From the NCBI GenBank assembly GCA_910584325.1, contig CAJTZH010000034.1, positions 1 to 25,464 on the forward strand: a stretch of 25,464 bases of DNA, in the 5' to 3' direction. Source of the DNA: an uncultured Lachnospiraceae bacterium (GTDB lineage Bacteria > Bacillota > Clostridia > Lachnospirales > Lachnospiraceae). The notes below the pieces were generated by a model, which was not told the origin of the DNA, searched no databases, and saw nothing but the letters and a program-made list of their open reading frames with translations. Position numbers and translations under genes: made by a program. How positions within the stretch are numbered: the stretch's first letter is position 1; each line of letters begins with the position of its first letter. Shown here piece after piece: positions 7,019-14,226 of the stretch.

Positions 7019-7465
7019 TTACATTTCGTTAACAGTAACTTTCAACTTCGCCGTAACCTCTCTGTGCAATTTCACAGTGACAATATGCGTTCCCGGCGTT
7101 TTAATTGGTTCATCCAGTACAATTTTTTTCTTATCAATCTCCAGACTCAACTGTTTTTTCGCTTCTTCAGCAATTTCTTTGCTAGAAACGGAACCAAACG
7201 TCCTACCGCCTTCACCGGTTTTAATGCCAACCTTCACCGTCATGCCCTCTATCTTTGCTGCAAGCGCTTTTGCCGCGTCAAGCTGTTCTTTGGCAATTTT
7301 ATCTTCATTTGCTTTTTGCAATTTCAAATCATTGAGATTCTTGCTGGTCGCTTCAATACCCAGTTTTTTAGGAATCACATAATTTCTGGCATAACCGTCG
7401 TTAATTTTTACAATCTGTCCCTTTTTTCCAAGCGTCTTTACATCTTCCAGTAAAATTACTTCCAT
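7019..7465 (-). CDS. rplI: Large-subunit ribosomal protein bL9
   Basis: A 148-residue ribosomal protein. The N-terminal rRNA-binding domain has the bL9 signature MEVILLEDVKTLGKKG followed by GYARNYVIPKKLG. A long connecting helix (KLQKANEDKIAKEQLDAAK) leads to a C-terminal domain with GRTFGSVSSKEIAEE. Length is typical. The ATG (7465) directly abuts the gdpP stop codon (7466-7468), so the two are probably translationally coupled. Confidence 0.97.
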   Translation of the reverse strand: MEVILLEDVKTLGKKGQIVKINDGYARNYVIPKKLGIEATSKNLNDLKLQKANEDKIAKEQLDAAKALAAKIEGMTVKVGIKTGEGGRTFGSVSSKEIAEEAKKQLSLEIDKKKIVLDEPIKTPGTHIVTVKLHREVTAKLKVTVNEM

Positions 7466-9529
7466 TTATAAATCTCCTTCCTCAATCATGCTGTCTAACG
7501 TCTTCTTAACAATGCCCACAGCCTCGTTGACTGTTACGTCCTTAAGCTGCGCTCCGGAAATACTCATATGACCTCCGCCGCCAAGTTTTTCCATAATAAT
7601 CTGCACATTTACCTCATCTATGGAACGCGCGCTGATATATATTTTGCCCGCATAATCCGTAAACACAAAAGACGCCTTAATCCCTCTGATATCAAGCATT
7701 TCATTGGCAGCCTGCGCCGCAACAATCGTAGGACTTTCCAGTCCGTCCGACGGTGAAACCGCAAATGCATAGCATCCTCTGTACACTTCCATATTACTTA
7801 TGGTCGCCGCCTTTGCTTTATATTCGTCCATATCGCTCCGCAGCGATTTACGGACACGGATAATATCCGCGCCATTTCTGCGGAGAAACGCAGATGCCTC
7901 AAATGTTCTCACACCTGCTTTATTATTGAAATTCTGGGTATCAATCAAAACGCCCGCATACATTGCTTCCGCCTCTGCCGCTTTTAACTTAATACCATTA
8001 TCAATATACTGCAAAAGCTCTGCAACCATTTCACTCGCTGATGAAGCGTTCGGTTCAACATAGGAAAGAATCGCGCCTTCTATCGTCTCATCCGACTGCC
8101 TGTGGTGGTCGATTACTACCAGCGTCCTGCACATGCTCAACAGATTCTCACATTCCGTATAGCTTGGCTTATTCACATCGACTACAACCACAACCGATGA
8201 AGAATCCACCGTATCCTCCGCTGTCGTACTGTTAATAAATACGCTTTCATATTCCGGCAGTGTAAGAAGTCTGTCCATAATCGGTTTTACAGATGTCGTA
8301 ACATCATTAATTACAATATACGCTTTTTTACCAAGATGCATCGCCGCTCTAAAAATACCTACCGCAGCGCCAAGTGCATCCATGTCGCCAATCTTATGAC
8401 CCATGATATAGACTTTATCTTTGTTGTTAATGATTTCTCGAAGAGCATGCGCTTTCACTCTCGCCTTTACCTTGGTGTTCTTCTCCATCTGCTGGCTCTT
8501 ACCGCCAAAATAAACAACCTTTTCATTATCTTTTACAACAACCTGGTCTCCGCCTCGTCCTAAAGCCAAATCCATCGCCGACTTGGCAAGTTCCAGATTC
8601 TTGATATACTCGTCGTTCGTCTTCGTTCCGATTCCGATGCTGATAGTAAACGCCTTATCTTCACCTGCATCGACTTTCTTCACTTCCCCAAGAAGACTGA
8701 ATTTATCGCTCTTCATGGTATCAAGTGCCTTATAAGTGAAAATTGCTATATATTTATCCTTTTCCAGTTTCTTGACAATACCGCCGCGGGAGCAAATATA
8801 CTTGGTAATCATGCCCTCAATAATTCCTGGCGTCATAGCAAGATTGGCATCCTCCGACGTATCAACAATCTCGTCATAGTTATCAATATAAATAAGCGCC
8901 GATACCATCTGCTGTTCCGCAAGAGTCTTCATCATACGGTTGAGTTCTGTGGTATCAAACATGTACATGGCAATAATTCCGCCACTGTTTTCTTCGTCTA
9001 TCAAATCAAGCCCTTCCGTCATATCGCTCAGATTGACTTTCTTTAATTCGATACGGTAATCTCTGGCGTTAAAAGAAAGATAAATTTCCTTAATCTCATC
9101 TTCCGACGGGAGATTTTCCTTACGAATAGACTCAAAAATTGCCATAATAGACTTCTTTTGTTCTTTTTCTTTCCCCAAAATCTCTTTCATGCGGTAATTA
9201 ATCCAGATAATCCGTCCGCTCTCGTCTATCAGACCATACGGAACAGATAACTCTTTGAGCAGCCCCTTTTGAACCTGCGAATAATTCGCCGCAAAATCAA
9301 TCATTGAAGCCATAATAGAGTTATGCTTATAGGCAAACAGCAAAATCGCAATAATAAAATAGACCGCATCAAATCCTGTCATCAGGAATCCCGCATGCAA
9401 ATCTATAATATACATCGGTATTGTCATTACCAAAAAAAGCATTCCCACATAAATCGGCCAGGAAAGATATGATTTTAACTGCCCCGATACCTTAAATTGT
9501 GTATCACTCACCCTTTTTATGAACCCCAT
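7466..9529 (-). CDS. gdpP: Cyclic-di-AMP phosphodiesterase GdpP
   Basis: A 687-residue membrane enzyme that hydrolyses c-di-AMP. Two transmembrane segments occupy residues ~22-66. They are followed by a PAS-like region (~90-160) and a degenerate GGDEF domain (~200-335) ending in GRGGDQVVVK, which lacks the intact cyclase motif, as is usual in GdpP. The DHH/DHHA1 catalytic part begins near residue 370 with GHKIGDMDALG (377-387) carrying metal-binding aspartates, VVIDHH (471-476) and, near the C-terminus, GGGGHMSISGAQ. Length and domain order match Bacillus GdpP/YybT. It is first in the unit with rplI and dnaB. In Firmicutes, c-di-AMP level affects cell-wall and potassium homeostasis. Confidence 0.95.
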   Translation of the reverse strand: MGFIKRVSDTQFKVSGQLKSYLSWPIYVGMLFLVMTIPMYIIDLHAGFLMTGFDAVYFIIAILLFAYKHNSIMASMIDFAANYSQVQKGLLKELSVPYGLIDESGRIIWINYRMKEILGKEKEQKKSIMAIFESIRKENLPSEDEIKEIYLSFNARDYRIELKKVNLSDMTEGLDLIDEENSGGIIAMYMFDTTELNRMMKTLAEQQMVSALIYIDNYDEIVDTSEDANLAMTPGIIEGMITKYICSRGGIVKKLEKDKYIAIFTYKALDTMKSDKFSLLGEVKKVDAGEDKAFTISIGIGTKTNDEYIKNLELAKSAMDLALGRGGDQVVVKDNEKVVYFGGKSQQMEKNTKVKARVKAHALREIINNKDKVYIMGHKIGDMDALGAAVGIFRAAMHLGKKAYIVINDVTTSVKPIMDRLLTLPEYESVFINSTTAEDTVDSSSVVVVVDVNKPSYTECENLLSMCRTLVVIDHHRQSDETIEGAILSYVEPNASSASEMVAELLQYIDNGIKLKAAEAEAMYAGVLIDTQNFNNKAGVRTFEASAFLRRNGADIIRVRKSLRSDMDEYKAKAATISNMEVYRGCYAFAVSPSDGLESPTIVAAQAANEMLDIRGIKASFVFTDYAGKIYISARSIDEVNVQIIMEKLGGGGHMSISGAQLKDVTVNEAVGIVKKTLDSMIEEGDL

Positions 9530-9555
9530 AGCATACTCCTTTCATGATCTTATAT

Positions 9556-9584
9556 ATTATATCATAATATGAAAAATATGTAAA
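9556..9584 (-). promoter_or_regulatory. Promoter of gdpP-rplI-dnaB
   Basis: Minus strand: TTTACA (9579-9584), 17-bp spacer, TATAAT (9556-9561), about 27 bp upstream of ATG 9529. Confidence 0.6.
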
Positions 9585-9614
9585 ATGTCTATGCATTTTC
9601 CGCATTTTCCGACT

Positions 9615-9643
9615 AAAAAAAGCGCCGGCAAAAGACCGGCGCT
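9615..9643 (-). terminator. Terminator of rpsF-ssb-rpsR
   Basis: AGCGCCGG (9621-9628) and CCGGCGCT (9636-9643) form a perfect GC-rich stem with a 7-nt loop. On the minus strand it is followed by six T (9615-9620). It lies ~30 nt after the rpsR stop codon. Confidence 0.9.
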
Positions 9644-9673
9644 TTTCTACAATTCAATGATTCTGTTAAGAAA

Positions 9674-9943
9674 TTAATCTAATGTGTATGGAAGAAGCGA
9701 AATATGACGCGCTCTCTTAATCGCCACGGTAAGGGCTCTCTGATGCTTCGCACAGTTTCCTGTTATTCTTCTAGGAAGAATCTTACCTCTTTCTGACACA
9801 TATCTCTTTAATTTATTGACATCCTTGTAATCGATAATATTACTTTTATCACTACAGAATACGCAAACTTTTTTTCTTCTGCGGATAGGTCTTCTCTTCA
9901 TTGCGCCATCCGTCTTCTCAGCCTTCTGTGCTGGATTTGACAT
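9674..9943 (-). CDS. rpsR: Small-subunit ribosomal protein bS18
   Basis: An 89-residue ribosomal protein that binds 16S rRNA as a dimer with bS6. The core RRKKVCVFC...IDYKDVNKLKRYVSERGKI is the bS18 signature, with RRITGNCAKHQRALTVAIKRAR after it. Cysteines at CVFC and GNC resemble the zinc-binding (C+) form of bS18. The start at 9943 is supported by GGAGG 8 nt upstream; an internal Met before KRRPIRRRKK would give a shorter form. It is the third gene of the rpsF-ssb-rpsR unit. Confidence 0.97.
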   Translation of the reverse strand: MSNPAQKAEKTDGAMKRRPIRRRKKVCVFCSDKSNIIDYKDVNKLKRYVSERGKILPRRITGNCAKHQRALTVAIKRARHISLLPYTLD

Positions 9944-9966
9944 AATAACTACCTCCTTTATAGAAA

Positions 9967-10413
9967 TTAGTTAAATGGTAAACCTTCATCCTCCACGCCG
10001 TCAGGAATATTCATAAATCCGTCACCCACAGCCGCGCTTGGAGCCGGTCTGCTTGGTGCCGTATAGCCGCTGTTCTCTGCAGAAGCCTTGCTCTCTGCAA
10101 ATTCCATCTCGTCTACCATAACTTCTGTTGTATACACTTTCTGACCGTCCTTGTTGGTGTAGCTTCCCGTCTGGATTCTGCCCGTTACCAACATCTTCGT
10201 TCCCTGGTGTAAATATTTCTCGGCAAATTCCGCCTGTCTGTCAAATGCAACACAGGTTATAAAATCTGCCGTCTGTTCGCTGTTATTATCATTATTGCGG
10301 CGTCTTCTGTCTACAGCCAACGTAAATCTAGCGATTGCCATTGACCGTTCGCCCTGTGAATAGCGAATTTCCGGGTCTCTGGTCAATCTTCCCATTAAAA
10401 TAACTTTGTTCAT
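9967..10413 (-). CDS. ssb: Single-stranded DNA-binding protein
   Basis: A 148-residue protein that coats single-stranded DNA in replication and repair. The OB-fold begins with MNKVILMGRLTRDPEIRY and includes FTLAVDRR and ITCVAFDRQAEF. A low-complexity Pro/Ala/Ser tail follows and ends in the acidic partner-binding tip DEGLPFN. I start it at ATG 10413, where AGAGG is 7 nt upstream and the family N-terminus begins. An in-frame start 13 codons earlier would add a non-conserved stretch. It lies between rpsF and rpsR, the usual place. Confidence 0.96.
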   Translation of the reverse strand: MNKVILMGRLTRDPEIRYSQGERSMAIARFTLAVDRRRRNNDNNSEQTADFITCVAFDRQAEFAEKYLHQGTKMLVTGRIQTGSYTNKDGQKVYTTEVMVDEMEFAESKASAENSGYTAPSRPAPSAAVGDGFMNIPDGVEDEGLPFN

Positions 10414-10504
10414 GTCTCTACCTCTTATCTTTCTAAACAGGTCTATTATCAAACCTATTAATCATCAAGAGTTCTTGTAAAGCAAAGTTTCGTAAAATGT
10501 ATGA

Positions 10505-10792
10505 TTACTCTTCTTCTTTCACAACTAAGTATCTGATTACATTTTCCATAATACGAATGTTCTTTTCAAGCTCATTAGGACAATTTGAATCAGATTCAAA
10601 CTTGATAAAGTAGTAGAAGCCTTCTTTCATTTTCTGAATTTCATAAGCAAGTTTCTTCTTACCCCATTCATCCACGTTAGTGATGTTACCACCGAAACGA
10701 GTAATGTATTCTTTTACCTGCTCGATAGTCGCTACTCTAACATCGTCTTCAACTTTTGCACTAACAACAACTGCTAATTCATACTTGTTCAT
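10505..10792 (-). CDS. rpsF: Small-subunit ribosomal protein bS6
   Basis: A 95-residue ribosomal protein, partner of bS18. MNKYELAVVVSAK, GGNITNVDEWGKKKLAYEIQKMKEGFYYFIKF and IMENVIRYLVV are typical bS6 segments. Start at ATG 10792: an in-frame GTG at 10804 overlaps the AAGGAGG ribosome site and cannot be the start. The AAGGAGG-to-ATG distance is about 12 nt, somewhat long. It is first in the rpsF-ssb-rpsR unit, with its own promoter and a foldable leader. Confidence 0.96.
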   Translation of the reverse strand: MNKYELAVVVSAKVEDDVRVATIEQVKEYITRFGGNITNVDEWGKKKLAYEIQKMKEGFYYFIKFESDSNCPNELEKNIRIMENVIRYLVVKEEE

Positions 10793-10820
10793 GTTGTCTC
10801 GCACCTCCTTCTGGTCTCTG

Positions 10821-10864
10821 GCCCCTAATCACAGTAACGAAAACTAATTTCCGCTTATAGGAGC
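10821..10864 (-). promoter_or_regulatory. Foldable leader of the rpsF mRNA
   Basis: On the minus strand a 7-pair outer stem (GCTCCTA with TAGGGGC, one wobble) encloses an 8-pair inner hairpin (AGCGGAAA with TTTTCGTT, two wobbles, loop TTAG). The two stems are separated by an asymmetric internal loop. The structure lies ~30 nt before the rpsF ribosome site. bS6:bS18 is known to bind its own leader in many bacteria; I do not see the CCG-containing bulge described for that motif, so the assignment is tentative. Confidence 0.4.
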
Positions 10865-10891
10865 AAGGATTTCAATATATCACGAAAATAT

Positions 10892-10920
10892 ATATTACCA
10901 TATGCTGTCATATAAATCAA
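10892..10920 (-). promoter_or_regulatory. Promoter of rpsF-ssb-rpsR
   Basis: Minus strand: TTGATT (10915-10920), 17-bp spacer, TAATAT (10892-10897). The -35 box overlaps the stop codon of the upstream DUF951 gene. Confidence 0.55.
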
Positions 10921-11108
10921 GTACTTTTCTTTATTAAATTGCGGGCGTTTTTTTCAACCAGTTTGCGCGCCACCATAATCTGATGACCACACCCCATACA
11001 CTTCAAACGAAAATCTGCCCCCACACGCAGAATCTCCCAATCGCTGCTCCCGCAGGGATGCCTCTTTTTCAGGCTCACCACATCTCCTACTTCAAATTCA
11101 AATGTCAT
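10917..11108 (-). CDS. DUF951 family small protein
   Basis: A 63-residue protein of the DUF951 family, widespread and uncharacterised in Firmicutes. The family pattern is visible: FEVGDVVSLKKRHPCGSSDWEILRVGADFRLKC, then CMGCGHQIMVARKLVEK. Three cysteines (one in HPCGS, two in CMGCG) and a histidine suggest a small metal-binding or nucleic-acid-binding beta domain. It follows the Sir2 gene by 8 nt and lies just upstream of the rpsF promoter. No function can be assigned. Confidence 0.85.
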   Translation of the reverse strand: MTFEFEVGDVVSLKKRHPCGSSDWEILRVGADFRLKCMGCGHQIMVARKLVEKNARNLIKKST

Positions 11109-11116
11109 CTTACCAC

Positions 11117-11842
11117 CTAATCCATCACCGTCTGAAACACGGTTCCAAGCGCATCATTTATTAAAAGGTCCGCTTTCTTATCAAATGCCGTTTCTGACTT
11201 ATTCACCAAAATCAATTTATGCCCCTGATAATAATGAATCAGTCCCGCAGCCGGATAAACGCCGAGAGAAGTGCCTCCTACAATCAGGACGTCCGCCTCG
11301 CTGATATACCGGACCGCATCCCTTAAATCTTTCTCATTAAGCCCTTCCTCGTACAACACTACGTCCGGTTTAATCATCCCGCCGCAGCGGCTGCAGCGCG
11401 GAATATCCTCTCCGTTCAGCACCGCGTCTAACTCATAAAACTGCTCACAGCTCATACAGTGATTCTTCAGTACCGTACCGTGAAGCTCAATGACGTTATT
11501 ACTGCCCGCCATCTGATGCAGTCCGTCAATATTCTGCGTAATGACTGCTTTAAGCTTTCCTTCCCGCTCAAGCTTTGCAAGTGCCAAATGTGTTGTCGAC
11601 GGTTTCGCGCCCTTATATATCATTTCATTGCGGTAAAACCGGTAAAACTCCCTGGGATTCTGCATAAAAAAACTATGGCTTAAAATTGTCTCCGGCGAAT
11701 ACTCATATTGCTGGTTATACAATCCGTCCACACTTCGAAAATCCGGTATACCGCTCTCGGTGGAAACACCCGCTCCGCCAAAAAAAACAATATTATCGGA
11801 ATGTTTTACCAGTTCCGCGAACTGTCGCAATCTCTCTTCCAC
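11117..11842 (-). CDS. cobB: NAD-dependent protein deacylase, Sir2 family
   Basis: A ~241-residue sirtuin that removes acyl groups from lysines using NAD. The NAD-binding motif GAGVSTESGIPDFRS, the TQNIDGLH motif, the catalytic histidine in ELHGT, and the zinc cysteines CMSC and CSRC are all present in order. The C-terminal VGGTSLGVYPA and LILVNKSET complete the Rossmann fold. Two nearby GTG starts are possible: the one at 11848 abuts a GGGGG tract, while 11842 has it at 7 nt and is preferred. It sits between a nucleotidyltransferase gene (10-17 nt) and DUF951 (8 nt), in one probable operon. Confidence 0.93.
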   Translation of the reverse strand: MEERLRQFAELVKHSDNIVFFGGAGVSTESGIPDFRSVDGLYNQQYEYSPETILSHSFFMQNPREFYRFYRNEMIYKGAKPSTTHLALAKLEREGKLKAVITQNIDGLHQMAGSNNVIELHGTVLKNHCMSCEQFYELDAVLNGEDIPRCSRCGGMIKPDVVLYEEGLNEKDLRDAVRYISEADVLIVGGTSLGVYPAAGLIHYYQGHKLILVNKSETAFDKKADLLINDALGTVFQTVMD

Positions 11843-11858
11843 AGCCACACCCCCTATA

Positions 11859-12779
11859 TTAAATCATTTCGTACAATCTATCCGGATATTTTCCCGAAGA
11901 TATCAGCTCTTTAATCGACTCTACAACTACAGGCTTGTCCTCTTTATACGTTACACCTACCCATTTGTCTTTGGATTCAAGCACTTTTACATTTGCACGA
12001 CTGCATTTTAACAAACCGTCAACTATCGTCGGCAGGAGGTATTCCTGCTTACCGCCCTCGCTAAGATTGCAAAGAAATTCACGAAATCCTGATTCCAGTT
12101 CGTTAAAGAACTCCGGTTCAAATCCCCACATGTTCATGGAAACCCTGCTTTCTACATCAACCTCAATCATCTGTCCGTCTTTTTCAAATGCCGCCCCCGT
12201 CTTTGTTTTCACAATGCCTGACGTCTCGTTGACCGCCATCAGATTTCCGCCTGCATCAATCTCGCAAACGCCTCTTGTCACGGCACCGTTATCGCTTAAT
12301 GTATTCTTTAGAATAAAGCCGACCATGGAAATATTATATTTTCCGTCAAAATGATTTTCTTCCACTAAATAATCATGGAGCGTTTTAAAGGAGTCTTTTC
12401 CGTAATAGTCGTCCGCGTTAATCACCGCAAACGGTTCATGAATCAGTCCTCTGCAGGCAAGAATCGCCTGTCCGGTTCCCCAAGGCTTTGTTCTTCCTTC
12501 CGGTACTGTAAAACCGTCAGGCAGGTCGTCTATCTCCTGAAACGCATACTCAACCGGAACAACTTTTTCAATCCGATTGCCGATAACATCGCGGAATACT
12601 TCTTCCAAATCCTTGCGGATAACGAATACAACTTTATTGAATCCTGCCTCCATGGCGTCATAAATAGAATAATCCATTATAATCTCGCCGTTTGGTCCTA
12701 CCGGCTCTAACTGCTTAATTCCCCCTCCGAAACGGCTTCCTATCCCCGCCGCCATAATTACTAATGTCGTTTTTTTCAT
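11859..12779 (-). CDS. NTP-transferase-family nucleotidyltransferase
   Basis: A 306-residue cytoplasmic protein with a Rossmann-like nucleotide-sugar pyrophosphorylase fold. The N-terminus LVIMAAGIGSRFGGGIKQLEPVG is a variant of the family's GxGTR-x-PLT loop, GYSIYDAMEAGF-type spacing follows, and AVINADDYYG is the metal-binding DD region. The sugar substrate cannot be deduced; it is more divergent than GalU or RmlA, and lacks the hexapeptide repeats of GlmU. It is the first gene of a three-gene unit with Sir2 and DUF951, preceded by its own promoter. AAGG lies upstream of ATG 12779. Confidence 0.8.
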   Translation of the reverse strand: MKKTTLVIMAAGIGSRFGGGIKQLEPVGPNGEIIMDYSIYDAMEAGFNKVVFVIRKDLEEVFRDVIGNRIEKVVPVEYAFQEIDDLPDGFTVPEGRTKPWGTGQAILACRGLIHEPFAVINADDYYGKDSFKTLHDYLVEENHFDGKYNISMVGFILKNTLSDNGAVTRGVCEIDAGGNLMAVNETSGIVKTKTGAAFEKDGQMIEVDVESRVSMNMWGFEPEFFNELESGFREFLCNLSEGGKQEYLLPTIVDGLLKCSRANVKVLESKDKWVGVTYKEDKPVVVESIKELISSGKYPDRLYEMI

Positions 12780-12828
12780 TATTATACCTTCCCTAAATTT
12801 TATTCAACAGGCTCATCCCGTCTGTTTC

Positions 12829-12857
12829 TTATTATTTGATAGGAGTTTGCTTTGCAA
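12829..12857 (-). promoter_or_regulatory. Promoter of the nucleotidyltransferase-Sir2-DUF951 unit
   Basis: Minus strand: TTGCAA (12852-12857), 17-bp spacer, TAATAA (12829-12834), ~50 bp before ATG 12779. Confidence 0.45.
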
Positions 12858-12923
12858 TCTCTCTATCCTGTATATATTTACAGTAACAAATATTTTAATA
12901 CATTTTAACATTACATAAAACAC

Positions 12924-12952
12924 TTGTAAATAAGAAAGAATTTGATTATACT
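12924..12952 (+). promoter_or_regulatory. Promoter of the COG0523 GTPase pair
   Basis: TTGTAA (12924-12929), 17-bp spacer, TATACT (12947-12952). The ribosome site GGAGG (12976-12980) is 7 nt before ATG 12988. I saw no convincing Zur-type operator palindrome around it. Confidence 0.55.
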
Positions 12953-12987
12953 GTATTCGTTACATTAGTTTATATGGAGGTAAAATC

Positions 12988-14220
12988 ATGACTAAGATAA
13001 ATGTGATTTCCGGTTTTCTTGGAGCCGGAAAAACAACACTCATTAAAAAACTGATTTCCGAAAGTTTTCAGGGTGAAAAAGTCGTTTTAATTGAAAACGA
13101 ATTTGGCGAAATCGGTATTGACGGAGGCTTCCTCAAAGACGCCGGTATTGAAATTACAGAAATGAACTCCGGATGCATCTGCTGCTCCCTTGTCGGCGAT
13201 TTCGGGACAGCACTGGCAGACGTTATCACAAAATTCGCGCCTGACAGAATCGTTATTGAACCGTCCGGCGTCGGCAAACTTTCGGATGTCATGAAAGCCG
13301 TTGTTGACATCGCCAAAAAGCAGCCGGTGGAACTTGACAGCTCCATTACCGTCGCAGACGCCAACAAATGTAAAATGTATATGAAAAACTTCGGTGAGTT
13401 TTTTAACAACCAGATTGAATATGCCGACACGATTGTGTTAAGCAGGACGCAGTCAATCTCCGATTCCAAACTGGAGGACGCGGTTGCGCTTCTACGCACC
13501 AAAAACGAAACTGCTGCCATTATTACAACACCTTGGGACGTTTTAAGCGGCAACATTATCCTTGAGGCATTGAATAAGAAAAACTCCCTTGCCGAAGAGT
13601 TGATGCATGAAGAAGAAATATGCCCGGAATGCGGACACCACCATCACCATGATGAAGAATGCGGCTGTGAGCATGAGCACGAGCACCACCATCATGACAG
13701 TGAATGCGAATGTGAACATCATCACGAACACCACCATCATGACAGTGAATGCGAATGTGAACATCATCACGAACATCACCATCATGACGGTGAATGCGAA
13801 TGTGAACATCATCACGAACATCACCATCATGACGACGAATGCGAATGTGAACATCATCACGAACACCACCATCACGACGGCGAATGTGGCTGCGAACACC
13901 ATCACGAACATGAACACGGACATCACCATCATCATGCGGATGAAATCTTTACAAGCTGGGGCAAAGAAACACCGCATAAATATTCTAAAGACGATTTAAA
14001 CGTAATCTTAGAAAAGCTTGCTAACTCTGAAGACTACGGTCAGATTCTCCGCGCGAAGGGCATTGTTCCAAGTACGGAAGGAACATTTCTTTATTTTGAC
14101 CTTGTTCCGGGCGAGTTTGAAATCCGTGAGGGACAACCTGATTATACCGGTAAATTATGCGTGATTGGTTCTAATCTTAAGGAAGACGAACTGGAAGTTT
14201 TATTTCAGTTGAAAGGATAG
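12988..14220 (+). CDS. COG0523 (CobW-like) metal-chaperone GTPase with His/Cys repeat
   Basis: A 410-residue cytoplasmic G3E-family GTPase, probably a metallochaperone or metal-insertion protein. Walker A GFLGAGKTT is at residues 9-17, ENEFGE at 37-42, and the family metal motif GCICC at 62-66. The G4 position reads LSRTQ instead of NKxD, so nucleotide specificity may be altered. Residues ~213-317 are an extraordinary His/Cys/Asp/Glu-rich insert, including five tandem 15-residue repeats; this could bind many zinc, nickel or cobalt ions. A CobW C-terminal domain follows (~326-410). It starts an operon with a second GTPase 6 nt downstream. Which metal and client protein are involved cannot be told. 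Confidence 0.9.
   Translation: MTKINVISGFLGAGKTTLIKKLISESFQGEKVVLIENEFGEIGIDGGFLKDAGIEITEMNSGCICCSLVGDFGTALADVITKFAPDRIVIEPSGVGKLSDVMKAVVDIAKKQPVELDSSITVADANKCKMYMKNFGEFFNNQIEYADTIVLSRTQSISDSKLEDAVALLRTKNETAAIITTPWDVLSGNIILEALNKKNSLAEELMHEEEICPECGHHHHHDEECGCEHEHEHHHHDSECECEHHHEHHHHDSECECEHHHEHHHHDGECECEHHHEHHHHDDECECEHHHEHHHHDGECGCEHHHEHEHGHHHHHADEIFTSWGKETPHKYSKDDLNVILEKLANSEDYGQILRAKGIVPSTEGTFLYFDLVPGEFEIREGQPDYTGKLCVIGSNLKEDELEVLFQLKG
13681..13905 (+). repeat. Five tandem 45-bp repeats encoding a His/Cys metal-binding array
   Basis: Five in-frame copies begin at 13681, 13726, 13771, 13816 and 13861. Each encodes EHHHHDxECxCEHHH. Copies 1-4 are nearly identical in DNA with a few synonymous or S/G/D changes; copy 5 has more GGC/TGC-type changes. 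Partial copies flank them on both sides. The array occupies residues 232-306 of the GTPase. Near-identity of neighbours points to recent expansion by slippage or unequal recombination. Confidence 0.95.
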
Positions 14221-14226
14221 ACAAAA

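Noticed and set aside
13681..13905. CRISPR-like array
   Set aside because: The 45-bp units are contiguous without spacers, remain in the frame of a CobW-type protein and encode a regular His/Cys pattern.
13543..13977. Antisense Met/Val/Phe-rich membrane-like frame
   Set aside because: It is the complement of the His-rich repeats (CAT/CAC read as ATG/GTG), giving an artificial hydrophobic protein; a third plus frame through the repeats is equally artificial.
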